Positions 9,145 to 17,844 are shown, counted from the stretch's first letter. The stretch is 64,000 nucleotides of DNA from Caballeronia megalochromosomata (GCA_001580565.1 LRBF01000218.1:1-64000), one strand, 5' to 3'. Notes: generated by a model not told the origin, from the sequence alone. Program-made: numbers and translations.

Positions 9145-11567
9145 TGCCGCACTCCCTGCTGGCCGTTCGTCGCGGCGTTACCCGGCAGGGCGTTGGTCGC
9201 GGCGTTGCCCGGCATCGCGTTGGTCGCTGCGTTGCCCGGCATGGCGTTGGTTGCGCCGTTCGAGGGAAGCCCATAGCTGCCCTGCGGCGGCATCGTCGAT
9301 TGCGGCGCGGACTGGATCGGCTTCGGCGCCGGGCCCGCGTCCGGGTTCTGCGGCAACGTCGTGCTCGGGTTCGGGCCACGCGTCATGTTGGTCCAGTCGA
9401 ACAGATTCTGCGCCGGCGGACCACCGCCTTCGCTCGGGCCGAGCGGCTTGGGCGGCATCAACGGCACGTTCTGATCCTTGACGAGGCGGTTATCCGTGGT
9501 CGAGCCATACTGCTGCTGGCGCAGATAGTCGTAGCGCGTGTTGGCGATCTGCGTGGCCGCCTCCTGATCGCGCACGATCACCGGGCGCAGGAACACCATC
9601 AGATTAGTCTTTGTGCGCGTCTTGCTCTCGCTGCGGAACAGGCTGCCGATGAACGGAATGTCGCCGAGCAGCGGAATCTTGCTGTTGTTGCTGTTGTACT
9701 GGTCCTGCATCAAGCCGCCGAGCACGATGATTTCACCGTTGTCGGCGAGCACGGTCGACTGGATCGAGCGCGTGTTGATGGTGACGCCGCCCGGGTTGTT
9801 GATCGTGGTCGTGTCGACCGACGAGTCTTCCTGATAAAGCTGCATCTTCAGCACGCCGCCGTCCGTGATCTGCGGCTTCACATGCAGCGTCACGCCGACG
9901 TCGCGACGGTCGAACGTGTTGAACGCGGTTACCGAGGTGGCGGCGTTCGCGGTCGGCGTCGCGTAGGAACCGGTCACGACCGGCACGTTCTGGCCGACGA
10001 CGATCTTCGCTTCCTCGTTGTCGAGCGTGATGAGGTTAGGCGTCGAGAGGATGTTCGCATCCGCCGATGTCGACAGCGCCTGGAGCAGCCCGCCCAGACC
10101 GAACAGGCTGCCGAAGCGGTGCAGGAGGCCGACGTTCAGGCCCTGCGCGAGCAGACCGGTCGTCGACGTGAGCGCCGACGGATTCTGTGCGATCGCATTG
10201 CCCTGCAAGGTCAGATCGACAATGTTCGTGTTGCCGCTGCCGAAGCTCGAACTGCCGTACAGCGCGTTGTTGCCGCCGTTGGAAAGCAGCGCGCCCTGCC
10301 ACTGAATGCCGAGATTCGCGCCGCTGGTCGCGGACAATTCGACGATCAGCGCCTCGATGTAGACCTGCGCGCGGCGCGCGTCGAGCTGGTCGATCACGGC
10401 GCGCAGGTTCCGGTAGACCGGATCCGCCGCGGTGATGATGAGCGAGTTCGTCGCGGCATCGGCCTGAATCATGCCGCCGCCCTGGTCGTTGCCGGAATCG
10501 TTGTCCTTGTTCGACGAGAAGCTCGAGTCCTTGTTGCCGGTGCCGCCCGACATCGGATTGCTGCTGCTGCCCGAGCTGCCGCTTAGACCGCCGGGCAGCG
10601 GCGGCATGCCCGCCGTGCCGGTGGACGTCGACGAATTGCCGAGACCGCCGCCGCTCTGACCGAAGGAATTCGAGCTGGAGTTCGACGTGTTGTCCGAACT
10701 GCCGTTGCCCTTGCCCATCATGCTGCGCAGCGTCTTGGCGAGGCGCGTGGCGTCGGCGTTGCGCAGCGGCACGACGTGCATGTTGCCCGGCTGCGAAGTG
10801 GGCGAGTCGAGCTTCTGCGCCAGTTGCTTCGCCGCCGCTAGGCGCGCGCTGCTGGATGCGCGGAACATCAGCGAGTTGGTGCGCGCGTCGGGCGTGACGG
10901 TGACCTTGAGCGTCGCGTCGGTACTGCCGATCGCGCCGGGATCGAGCAGCTTGTTCATCTGCTCGGCGACATCGATGGCGTTCGCGTTCTTCAGTGTGAC
11001 GACGTCGACCGAGCGGCCCGCCGCCGTATCCACGCCCGCGATGATGCCCGCGATGCGGCGCACGTTGTCGGCATAGTCCGTGACGACGAGCGTGTTGTTC
11101 GCCGGATACGCCGCAATGGTGTTGTTCGGCGAGATCAGCGGACGCAGCACCGGCAGAAGATTATTCGCCGATTCGTTGTGCAACTGAAAGACCTGCGTGA
11201 TCACCTGATCGCCGTGCGCAGCCGGCGCATTGCCGACATACGTGGGCACGCCCTGCAGCTTGGCGTCGGCTTCGGGCACGACCTTCAGGACGCCGTGATC
11301 CTGCAGCAGCGCGAAGCCCTGCATGCGCAGCGACGACTGGAGCGTCTTCAGCGCCTGGTCCTCGGGAACCGGATTCTCCGAGACGAGGTTGAGTTGCCCC
11401 TTCACGCGGGGATCGACGATGATCGTTTTGCCGGTAGCGGCGCCGATCGCTTTCGCGACCTGGTCGATGTCCGCATTGACGAAATTCAACGTCACTTGCG
11501 CGTGCGCGGCTTGCGCGACGATAAGTCCCGCCGCCAGCAGTGCCGTCGCGATACGACGCAGTGCCAT
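9141..11567 (-). CDS. gspD: GspD, outer-membrane secretin
   Basis: First gene of the gsp operon, about 808 residues. A signal peptide (ALRRIATALLAAGLIVAQAAHA) precedes the N0 domain starting QVTLNFVNADIDQVAKAI, three N1-type domains, a long Ser/Gly/Asn-rich linker in the last of them (about residues 290-370) and the secretin domain (VPVVTGSY, LLGDIPFIGSLFR). It forms the outer-membrane channel. I start it at the ATG preceded by GAGAAG seven bases away; an in-frame ATG five codons upstream (11582) is possible but has no visible ribosome-binding site. The C-terminus carries nonapeptide repeats described separately. Confidence 0.95.
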   Translation of the reverse strand: MALRRIATALLAAGLIVAQAAHAQVTLNFVNADIDQVAKAIGAATGKTIIVDPRVKGQLNLVSENPVPEDQALKTLQSSLRMQGFALLQDHGVLKVVPEADAKLQGVPTYVGNAPAAHGDQVITQVFQLHNESANNLLPVLRPLISPNNTIAAYPANNTLVVTDYADNVRRIAGIIAGVDTAAGRSVDVVTLKNANAIDVAEQMNKLLDPGAIGSTDATLKVTVTPDARTNSLMFRASSSARLAAAKQLAQKLDSPTSQPGNMHVVPLRNADATRLAKTLRSMMGKGNGSSDNTSNSSSNSFGQSGGGLGNSSTSTGTAGMPPLPGGLSGSSGSSSNPMSGGTGNKDSSFSSNKDNDSGNDQGGGMIQADAATNSLIITAADPVYRNLRAVIDQLDARRAQVYIEALIVELSATSGANLGIQWQGALLSNGGNNALYGSSSFGSGNTNIVDLTLQGNAIAQNPSALTSTTGLLAQGLNVGLLHRFGSLFGLGGLLQALSTSADANILSTPNLITLDNEEAKIVVGQNVPVVTGSYATPTANAATSVTAFNTFDRRDVGVTLHVKPQITDGGVLKMQLYQEDSSVDTTTINNPGGVTINTRSIQSTVLADNGEIIVLGGLMQDQYNSNNSKIPLLGDIPFIGSLFRSESKTRTKTNLMVFLRPVIVRDQEAATQIANTRYDYLRQQQYGSTTDNRLVKDQNVPLMPPKPLGPSEGGGPPAQNLFDWTNMTRGPNPSTTLPQNPDAGPAPKPIQSAPQSTMPPQGSYGLPSNGATNAMPGNAATNAMPGNAATNALPGNAATNGQQGVRQ
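9160..9261 (-). repeat. 27-base tandem repeat in the gspD 3' end
   Basis: Three full 27-base units (9181-9207, 9208-9234, 9235-9261) and a partial fourth encode NAATNAMPG-type nonapeptides at the secretin C-terminus. Units differ by only a few bases, some silent, so the array looks recently expanded. It lies beyond the secretin core and is probably unstructured. Confidence 0.85.
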
Positions 11568-12169
11568 AGGTTGTCTTCTCATGAATGTGATGTCAGAGCC
11601 GGGTCTCTGGGGAGCCGGCTAAGGCAGCACCGCTCGTCAGCCGAGAGCGCTGCCAACCGCAATGTGGGACGGACAGGCCGGCCCCTCGCGATCATTTTAA
11701 AAAATATGACGATAACAGCTTAATGTAACGAAAATGTGCCAATTCGTTCCATATCAGGTCGCCCTTCCGCTGCACCGTGTGCAAACCTCCAGCGCTCTCA
11801 AGCTTTCGAATAACTTGCCGATAGACCGTATCTGGGCGCTTCCCAAAGGTCGGCCGATGCACGCGGGAGCCGAATTGTACCCCGTCCAGAAGTCTTATTA
11901 TTCATACATTTAGAACACGTCCGATTGACAACTCGGCGCGTTCGCCTGCATGCGGGCTTCCGGCGGTCAAGCGGGCGTATGTCTGATAGCCAACTTATGG
12001 TCTGATTCGTCAGCCGGTATGATACGGTCGGTTCCGCACTCCGGGCGGAGACAAAAAGGGTGGGTTTTCCCCATGCAGCCCGGCCGCGGGCGTTGAATTG
12101 TTGGCGTTGGCGCCAAGGCGCCGCAACGGCGGCATGACGTTCCGCATGTGCGGATGGAGTAGATAGAAG
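11568..12169. other. Intergenic region between divergent gspD and the transglycosylase gene
   Basis: About 600 bases, noticeably more AT-rich than its surroundings from 11690 to 11930. It must hold the gsp promoter (minus strand) and that of the gene at 12170 (plus strand). A TATGAT at 12018-12023 could be a -10 element for the latter, but I see no good -35. I found no convincing gene, terminator or operator here. Confidence 0.5.
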
Positions 12170-12613
12170 ATGAAGAGATTCCTGCGACTACTTGCGATAT
12201 GCGGGCCGCTCATGGCGGCCGCCTCCGCGCACGCAGACTGCTTCGACGAAGCGGCGAAGTACCAGAAAGTCAATCCGCTCATCCTGCGCGCGATCGCATG
12301 GCAGGAATCGCACAACAAGCCCGACGCCATCAACAAGAACGCCAACGGCTCGACCGATTACGGGCTGATGCAGATCAACTCGATCCATCTCAACACACTG
12401 GCCCAGTACGGCATTTCCAGCGGCACGCTGATGGAGCCGTGCAAGAGCGTGTACGTCGCCGCCTGGCATCTGCGCCAGAAAATGAACAAGTATGGCAATT
12501 CGTGGCAGGCGGTCGGTGCTTACCATTCCGAAACACCCGCGCTGCGCGACAAGTACTCGGCGCAGATCATCGAGATCCTGCGCCGCTGGAAGCTCGTCCA
12601 GGCCACGCGCTGA
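12170..12613 (+). CDS. Lytic transglycosylase, IagB/IpgF type
   Basis: Protein of 147 residues. A signal peptide (about 1-22, ending ASAHA) precedes a single SLT domain with the catalytic Glu in AWQES (E46), the motif GLMQIN, and a conserved AWHL region. Cys24 and a later Cys in MEPCKS may pair, as in small specialised transglycosylases. Such enzymes cut peptidoglycan locally to let secretion systems or pili pass the wall. Its position upstream of and divergent from the type II secretion operon fits such a role, though that link is inference. A GGAGTAGATAGAAG stretch in front of the ATG supplies the ribosome-binding site. Confidence 0.85.
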   Translation: MKRFLRLLAICGPLMAAASAHADCFDEAAKYQKVNPLILRAIAWQESHNKPDAINKNANGSTDYGLMQINSIHLNTLAQYGISSGTLMEPCKSVYVAAWHLRQKMNKYGNSWQAVGAYHSETPALRDKYSAQIIEILRRWKLVQATR

Positions 12614-12738
12614 TCTTCGCGTGCGCGCCGCGCCCGGCGCGCATTTGATGCAAAATCCCCTATTCCATCGCCCGCGCCGCCCGAACGGCTGCGCGGGCTC
12701 GCGCTCGCGCGCTCCCTTCCCTGTCACGCCCCACTGCG

Positions 12739-14001
12739 ATGAACCAGACGCCATTGCCCATTACCGTGCTATCGGGATTCACCGGCGCGGGTAAGACCAC
12801 ACTCGTCGATGCCCTGCTCGCCAACGCCGAAGGACTGCGCATCGGCGCCGTGACATGCGGCAAGGCCGCGTCGGGCGCGGATCGCGAAACCACCGAACTG
12901 CCCAACGGCTGCCTCGTGCTCACGCTCGGCGACCGGTCGATGGCGGCGCTCGAAGGCGCGATCACCTGGATCGCGGAACAGCAGCGCTTCGATGCGATCG
13001 TGGTCGAATCATCGGACATCGCCGATCCGATGACGATCGCCGAGCAGCTCGCTTTCGGCGACGATGACGACGCGACCCTCGCGGGCCGCGCGCATCTCGA
13101 CACGTTCGTCACCGTGATCGATGCCGCGCGCTTCCTGCGCGACTATGCGTCGTCGGACTCGCTCGCCGAGCGCGATCTTTCGCACGAAGGCCATGACGAC
13201 GAAGACGATCAGACCGTCGTTGAGACGCTCGTCGGACAGATCGAGTTCTGCGATGTCATCGTCATCAACAAGATCGATCTCGTCGGCGCGGACGAGGTTG
13301 GCAATATCGCGCGCATTCTGCACGGTCTCAATCCGCGCGCGCTTCAGGTGCGCTCGCAATCGGGCAACGTGCCTGCCGGCGACGTGCTGAACACCGGCCG
13401 CTTCGATTTCGATGCGACCGCGAGCGCGCCCGGCTGGCTCGCGATTCTCAACGGCGAGGAGCCCGCGAGCGACGAACCGGATGCATCGGGCCTCGGTCAT
13501 GTCGTGTATCGCGCGCGCCGGCCGTTTCATCCCGAGCGCCTGTGGACCCTGCTGCATCAGGAATGGCCCGGCGTGCTGCGCGCGAAAGGCTTCTTCTGGC
13601 TCGCGACGCGCAGCGATGTCGGCGGTTCGCTATCGCAGGCGGGCGGCACGGTGAGGCATGGCCCGGCCGGGCTCTGGTGGGCCGCGCAGGATCGCAGCGA
13701 ATGGCCGACCGACGACCCCGAACTCGAAGCGGAGATCGTCGCGGAATGGCACGGTGACCCGGACGACAACAGCATCGGTGACCGTCGGCAGGAACTGGTG
13801 CTGATCGGCGAGGATCTCGATCCCGCATCCTGGGAGGAGAAGTTCGACGCATGTCTTCTGAGCGACGATGAATGGGCGCTCGGTCCCGATGGCTGGCAAC
13901 GCTTCGCCGATCCGTTCCCTGCGTGGGAGGTGGAAGAACACGATCATGATCACGACCACGATCATGGTCCCGATTGCGATTGCGACGATCATCGGCATTG
14001 A
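12739..14001 (+). CDS. CobW/COG0523 family GTPase, probable metallochaperone-like protein
   Basis: Protein of 420 residues. Walker A GFTGAGKT at 13-20, the Walker B-like VVESSDIADP, and the guanine-specificity motif NKIDLV are all present, followed by a CobW C-terminal domain from about 250. The tail is a metal-binding-type run of alternating His and Asp ending GPDCDCDDHRH. Family members deliver Zn or Co to client proteins. The family CxCC motif, normally GCxCC, reads GCLVL here (C58 followed by L, V, L), so two of three cysteines are missing. ZigA/YeiR-type zinc chaperones keep this motif, so the metal role needs caution. It stands alone, convergent with HU downstream. Confidence 0.85.
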   Translation: MNQTPLPITVLSGFTGAGKTTLVDALLANAEGLRIGAVTCGKAASGADRETTELPNGCLVLTLGDRSMAALEGAITWIAEQQRFDAIVVESSDIADPMTIAEQLAFGDDDDATLAGRAHLDTFVTVIDAARFLRDYASSDSLAERDLSHEGHDDEDDQTVVETLVGQIEFCDVIVINKIDLVGADEVGNIARILHGLNPRALQVRSQSGNVPAGDVLNTGRFDFDATASAPGWLAILNGEEPASDEPDASGLGHVVYRARRPFHPERLWTLLHQEWPGVLRAKGFFWLATRSDVGGSLSQAGGTVRHGPAGLWWAAQDRSEWPTDDPELEAEIVAEWHGDPDDNSIGDRRQELVLIGEDLDPASWEEKFDACLLSDDEWALGPDGWQRFADPFPAWEVEEHDHDHDHDHGPDCDCDDHRH

Positions 14002-14021
14002 GCAGACGCGACGCGCAGCCG

Positions 14022-14046
14022 AAAAAAAACCCGCCGAAGGCGGGTT
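14022..14046 (-). terminator. Rho-independent terminator of hupB
   Basis: An 8-bp stem (14028-14035 with 14039-14046) around a three-base loop, followed on the minus strand by an eight-base T run (A run at 14022-14029 on the plus strand). It lies between the convergent CobW-type gene and hupB and is oriented to end hupB transcripts. Confidence 0.85.
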
Positions 14047-14091
14047 ATGTACAACTGGCTACCTCGAGTAGCCGCACAATCGGCAAGATGC

Positions 14092-14370
14092 TTACCGCTT
14101 GTTCACTGCGTCCTTGAATGCCTTGCCAGCCGTAAACTTGACCGTCTTTGCGGCCGGAATCTTGATGGACTCGCCAGTCTTGGGGTTGCGGCCGGTGCGC
14201 GCTGCGCGCTTTCCCGAGCCGAAGCTGCCAAAGCCGATCAACTGCACTGCGTCACCTTTCGATACAGCTTTCTTGATCACTTCGAGCAACGTGTCCAGCG
14301 TTTCGCCGGTTTGAGCCTTGCTGGCGCCGGTCTGAGCGGCTACGGCGTCGATCAATTCCTGTTTGTTCAT
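14092..14370 (-). CDS. hupB: DNA-binding protein HU (beta type)
   Basis: Protein of 92 residues with the complete HU fold: N-terminal helices [15 protein letters not shown], the [18 protein letters not shown] arm with its Pro-tipped loop, and a basic C-terminal helix ending [10 protein letters not shown] bends and compacts DNA, and in many bacteria assists DnaA at the origin. It has its own promoter and terminator, with AAGGAACC as ribosome-binding site. A monocistronic gene close to a candidate origin is unremarkable for HU. Confidence 0.97.
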   Translation of the reverse strand: MNKQELIDAVAAQTGASKAQTGETLDTLLEVIKKAVSKGDAVQLIGFGSFGSGKRAARTGRNPKTGESIKIPAAKTVKFTAGKAFKDAVNKR

Positions 14371-14412
14371 TAAGGTTCCTTTATCAGTTTAGGTTGACAC
14401 GAACAGCGCGAA

Positions 14413-14448
14413 CGCGCCGATTATACGTGCGCAAGCCGTGCAGTCGAG
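14413..14448 (-). promoter_or_regulatory. Probable hupB promoter
   Basis: On the minus strand a perfect TATAAT -10 (plus-strand 14420-14425) lies 16 bases downstream of TCGACT (14442-14447), a four-of-six -35. The predicted start is about 40 bases before the hupB ATG. Confidence 0.6.
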
Positions 14449-14588
14449 TAGGGACGGCCTTCTGGCGCGCCTGACCGACGAATCGGCGTGCTCACGCGTC
14501 ATCTCACCGGCATTGCTCCACTTCGTCGCCTTCACGCCGCCTCTATACGCGGCGCTTGGTATGATAGCGCAGCGCAAACCCAATCAGG

Positions 14589-14622
14589 ATAAGGGTTTCA
14601 AAGATTTACCCTTATATTTTTT
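14589..14622 (+). terminator. Terminator-like hairpin in the leader of the DedA-rhodanese gene
   Basis: An 8-bp perfect stem (14589-14596 with 14608-14615) and 11-base loop are followed closely by six T. It lies 45 bases before the next start codon and downstream of a possible -10 (TATGAT, 14560-14565), so it could act as an attenuator rather than a gene-end terminator. No plus-strand gene ends immediately upstream. Confidence 0.5.
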
Positions 14623-14667
14623 GGGCTCCCGGCCGATTTTTTGGCGTAGAACAACTGGGTCCGATCC

Positions 14668-15690
14668 ATGCTACGCGAGCTGATCATCGAATACGGCCTG
14701 CCGTTGGTTTTTGCCAACGTTCTGCTCGAGTGCCTCGGCTTGCCGCTCCCAGCCTTGCCCACATTGGTTTTGACGGGTGCGATCAGTGTCTCGGCGAGCT
14801 TCGCAACGGGTGCCGTTTCGGGCTTCGCATCGGGTGCATGGGGATCGCTCGCGGCGATCGTCTTCACGGCCAGCATCGCCGCGATCATCGGCGACACGCT
14901 CTGGTTCTGGCTCGGACGGCGCTATGGCAGCCGCGTGCTCGCCTTCATGTGCAAGATCTCGATCTCGCGCGATACCTGCGTGAACCGCAGCCTCGACTTC
15001 TTCGGACGCTTCGGCGTGCGCATTCTCGCCTTGTCGAAGTTCATTCCCGGCTTGTCGACGCTCGCGATTCCCGTCGCGGGCGCGACCGGCATCGGCTTTG
15101 GCAGCTTCCTCTTTTACGATGCGCTCGGCGCGCTGCTGTGGTCCGGCATCGGCGTCGCGTTCGGCGCGATCTTCGCCGATCTCGTCGATCGCGCGCTCGC
15201 GTGGCTCGACCTCTTCGGGCGTGGCGTGATCGCGATCGCGGTCATCGCGCTCGCGCTTTATCTCGCCGTGCGCTGGTGGCAGCGCGTGTCGCTGTTGCGC
15301 CGGCTGCGCATGGCGCGTATCGATATCGCGATGCTGCGCGCGCTGCTCGATGGCGAACCGCCGCCGCTCGTCGTCGATGTGCGCCGCCGCGAACGACGCG
15401 CGATGGATCCCTTCGCCATTCCCGGCGCGCTGCTTCTGCACGACGACGCCGCCACGCAACTCGCCGGCATCGCGCGCGATCGCAAGCTCGTGACCTACTG
15501 CGATTGCCCGAGCGAGGTGTCCGCCGCACTCGCTGCCAAGGACCTGGCCGCGCATGGCTTCACCGATGTCGCACCGCTCCTGGGCGGGCTCGCCGCATGG
15601 CGCGCGGCCGGTTACGCGCTCGAACCGCTGATGATCGAGGACGCCGCGAACACTACTGCGCAGGCCATCGCCGAGTCGTCTTCCGCCTGA
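14668..15690 (+). CDS. DedA-family membrane protein fused to a rhodanese domain
   Basis: Protein of 340 residues. Residues 1-205 form a DedA/SNARE-associated (VTT) membrane domain with four or five hydrophobic segments and the conserved motifs FWLGRRYG and the FIPGLSTLAIPVAGATGIG region split around KFIPGLS. Residues 230-325 form a cytoplasmic rhodanese-like domain with VVDVRRRERR and the Cys-containing loop VTYCDCPSE. DedA proteins act in membrane lipid homeostasis as transporters or flippases; rhodaneses handle sulfane sulfur or act as binding modules. mnmC follows after 18 bases, so the two are probably co-transcribed. Confidence 0.85.
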   Translation: MLRELIIEYGLPLVFANVLLECLGLPLPALPTLVLTGAISVSASFATGAVSGFASGAWGSLAAIVFTASIAAIIGDTLWFWLGRRYGSRVLAFMCKISISRDTCVNRSLDFFGRFGVRILALSKFIPGLSTLAIPVAGATGIGFGSFLFYDALGALLWSGIGVAFGAIFADLVDRALAWLDLFGRGVIAIAVIALALYLAVRWWQRVSLLRRLRMARIDIAMLRALLDGEPPPLVVDVRRRERRAMDPFAIPGALLLHDDAATQLAGIARDRKLVTYCDCPSEVSAALAAKDLAAHGFTDVAPLLGGLAAWRAAGYALEPLMIEDAANTTAQAIAESSSA

Positions 15691-15708
15691 TGTCTTTTCG
15701 CCTATCGC

Positions 15709-17511
15709 ATGACCGAAACCCTGCTTTTCGCGCCGCACGATCTGCCCGCGCGCTGGCGGCGCAGGCGCGCCTTCACCTTCGTCGATGCGACGTTCAGCGT
15801 CTTCCTTCCGCTCTGGCAGCGCTGGCGTGACGACGAAGATCGTTGCGAGCGGCTGCATGTCGTGGCGATCGCGACGCTAAATGCGCTGAACGATCCGCCT
15901 TCGAGCGATGACCCATCGCCGCTCGCGGCCGAACTCGCGCGCGCGTGGCCGATGCGCGTGCCGGGCGTGCATCGGCTGGAGTTCGACGAAGGACGCGTGG
16001 TGCTGACGCTCGCTATCGGCGACGACGGCGATGAGATGCTGTCGAGACTCTGGCTTCGCGCCGATGCCTTCCATATCGAACCGACAGACGATCCGCGCAA
16101 GCTGTGCAAATCGCTCGCGCGTTTCGCCGGCGACGGCGCGACGGTCTGCGCGAATGCATCCGCAGCGCTTCATCCGCCATTGCGACGCGCGCTGGAATCA
16201 TCGGGATTCGAGTGCCTGCCGGTCACGACGGACACGCGGGTCGTCGCCCGCTTCGCGCCACGCTGGCGCGTGCGCCGCCACGAACCGCCGCTTGCGTGCG
16301 CCGCGAGCCCACGCGAGGCCATCGTCATCGGCGCGGGTCTGGCGGGATGCGCGGTGAGCGCGCGGCTCGCCGGGCGCGGCTGGCGCGTCACGCTGATCGA
16401 TCGTCATGCGTTGCCCGCGCGCGATGCATCGGGCAATCCGGCGGGCGTGTTTCATCCGATCGTCTGGCGCGACGACAGCGTCGCCGCCCGCCTCACGCGC
16501 GCGGGCTTTCTCTACGCATTGCGCCGATGGCAGGCGCTTGAAGCGGCGGATCACGACTTGCTGCGCAGCGACGCAGGCCTGCTTCAGATCGCCGATACGC
16601 CCGAAGACGCCGATGCGCTCGCCGCCGCCATCGCGCGCTTCGCGTATCCATCCGATTACGTGCGGCCGATGACGCGCGACGCGGCTTCGCGCATCGCAGG
16701 CGTCGATGTCGCGCGCGGCGGCTGGTTCTTTCCGCGCGGCGGTGCGATCTCGCCCGCCGCCGTATGCGCGGCGCAACTCGCCAGCGCAACAGCACGAATC
16801 ACGCCGCGCATGGCAACCGAAGCGACACGCATCGCGCACGATGGCCGCCTCTGGAGCGCGTTCGACGCCAGCGGCGATGAAATCGCGAGTGCGCCGGTGA
16901 TGGTCCTCGCCAGCGCGCACGACGCCGCGCGGCTCGCCGGTCTGTATGGCGAGCCGACACGCAGCGTGCGCGGCCAGCTCAGCGTGCTCGATTCCTCCAC
17001 GCTCGATGTCCTGCGCATGCCCGTGATCGGCGAAGGCTACGCGGTGCCGCTTGGTGCGAACGGCACGCTCATCGGCGCGACCTATGACATCGACGACCCT
17101 GACCGCGAAATCCGCGCAGCCGGGCATCGCGAGAACATCGGGCGCGTCGCGAGCATGTTGCCGGATCTCGCGCGCGCGCCCGCATCCGTTCGCGCGGGCC
17201 GGGTCGCGTTTCGCTGCGTGACGAGCGACCGCATGCCGATGATCGGCCAGCTAGCCGACGAAAGCGCCGCACGCCGCGATGCGCAGCGACTGTCGGGCGC
17301 GTGGCCGCTCGATCTTCCGCGTCTGCCGGGTCTCTACGGCGCGTTCGCATTCGGCTCGCGCGGGCTCGTCTGGGCGACGCTCGCGGCCGAACTGATCGCG
17401 TCGCAAGTAGAAGGCGAACCGTGGCCTGTCGAGCGCGAGCTGGCCGAAGCCATCGACCCTGCCCGCTTTTTGCTGAAGGCACTGCGTCATGGGGAAATCG
17501 GCCCGTCGTAA
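15709..17511 (+). CDS. mnmC: MnmC-type tRNA modification protein with degenerate methyltransferase domain
   Basis: Protein of 600 residues in the MnmC layout: an N-terminal methyltransferase-like region (1-190) and a C-terminal FAD oxidoreductase (about 200-590) with dinucleotide motif GAGLAG at 208-213 and the family stretch DASGNPAGVFHPI. MnmC removes the carboxymethyl group of cmnm5s2U34 (oxidoreductase) and then methylates the product (methyltransferase). The FAD half looks intact. In the N-terminal half the usual SAM motif E-x-G-F-G-x-G-x-N-F is replaced by DATFSVFLPLW (26-36) and the usual LDGF-AP-KNP catalytic region by HIEPTDDP (122-129). The flanks still align with the family (ARWRRRRAFT, PGVHRLEFDEGRVVLTLA, RFAPRWRVRRHEPP). 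I infer loss of methyl transfer. Confidence 0.85.
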   Translation: MTETLLFAPHDLPARWRRRRAFTFVDATFSVFLPLWQRWRDDEDRCERLHVVAIATLNALNDPPSSDDPSPLAAELARAWPMRVPGVHRLEFDEGRVVLTLAIGDDGDEMLSRLWLRADAFHIEPTDDPRKLCKSLARFAGDGATVCANASAALHPPLRRALESSGFECLPVTTDTRVVARFAPRWRVRRHEPPLACAASPREAIVIGAGLAGCAVSARLAGRGWRVTLIDRHALPARDASGNPAGVFHPIVWRDDSVAARLTRAGFLYALRRWQALEAADHDLLRSDAGLLQIADTPEDADALAAAIARFAYPSDYVRPMTRDAASRIAGVDVARGGWFFPRGGAISPAAVCAAQLASATARITPRMATEATRIAHDGRLWSAFDASGDEIASAPVMVLASAHDAARLAGLYGEPTRSVRGQLSVLDSSTLDVLRMPVIGEGYAVPLGANGTLIGATYDIDDPDREIRAAGHRENIGRVASMLPDLARAPASVRAGRVAFRCVTSDRMPMIGQLADESAARRDAQRLSGAWPLDLPRLPGLYGAFAFGSRGLVWATLAAELIASQVEGEPWPVERELAEAIDPARFLLKALRHGEIGPS

Positions 17512-17844
17512 TTATCCCCGGCACGCTGTGGATAAGCCGTCGAATTGCGGGCGAACTTGGTGTGAATGCGATGTGCACGTAAACGGGACAACTCGGGCAT
17601 CCGGTTTACGCGTCCCAAAGTTGTTCCGGGTTAACCGCGCCGGGCCAACATGTTCACCGCCCGCTTCTGCCTGCTCCAAATGATTGAATGAAAAGACGAA
17701 AGCAGTGTTATCCACAGAAACGGCGAGGTCTTGTTAACTACTACTACGTTTATATACAGTAAACCTGTAAACACCTGACGGCGAGGTCATCGGCCGGCCG
17801 TAAACACGAAATCCGGAGACCACCTAAATGCTGATCGGTCAGCC
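17512..17844. other. Intergenic region with two perfect DnaA boxes
   Basis: TGTGGATAA at 17527-17535 and TTATCCACA at 17708-17716 are perfect DnaA boxes in opposite orientations, 181 bases apart. TTATCCCCG at 17512-17520 is a two-mismatch third. An AT-rich tract (about 17730-17775) follows the second box, and GTAAAC recurs at about 17579, 17760, 17767 and 17801. This could be a DnaA-titrating site, part of a bipartite origin, or a DnaA-regulated promoter region. Confidence 0.55.

Noticed and set aside
7438-9276. Open frame of 612 codons on the plus strand opposite gspE and gspF
   Set aside because: The true genes are the minus-strand secretion genes with intact catalytic motifs; this frame is biased in composition and has no domain.
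12010-12345. Minus-strand open frame across the gspD-transglycosylase intergenic region
   Set aside because: It overlaps the well-supported transglycosylase gene and has no family resemblance or ribosome-binding site.
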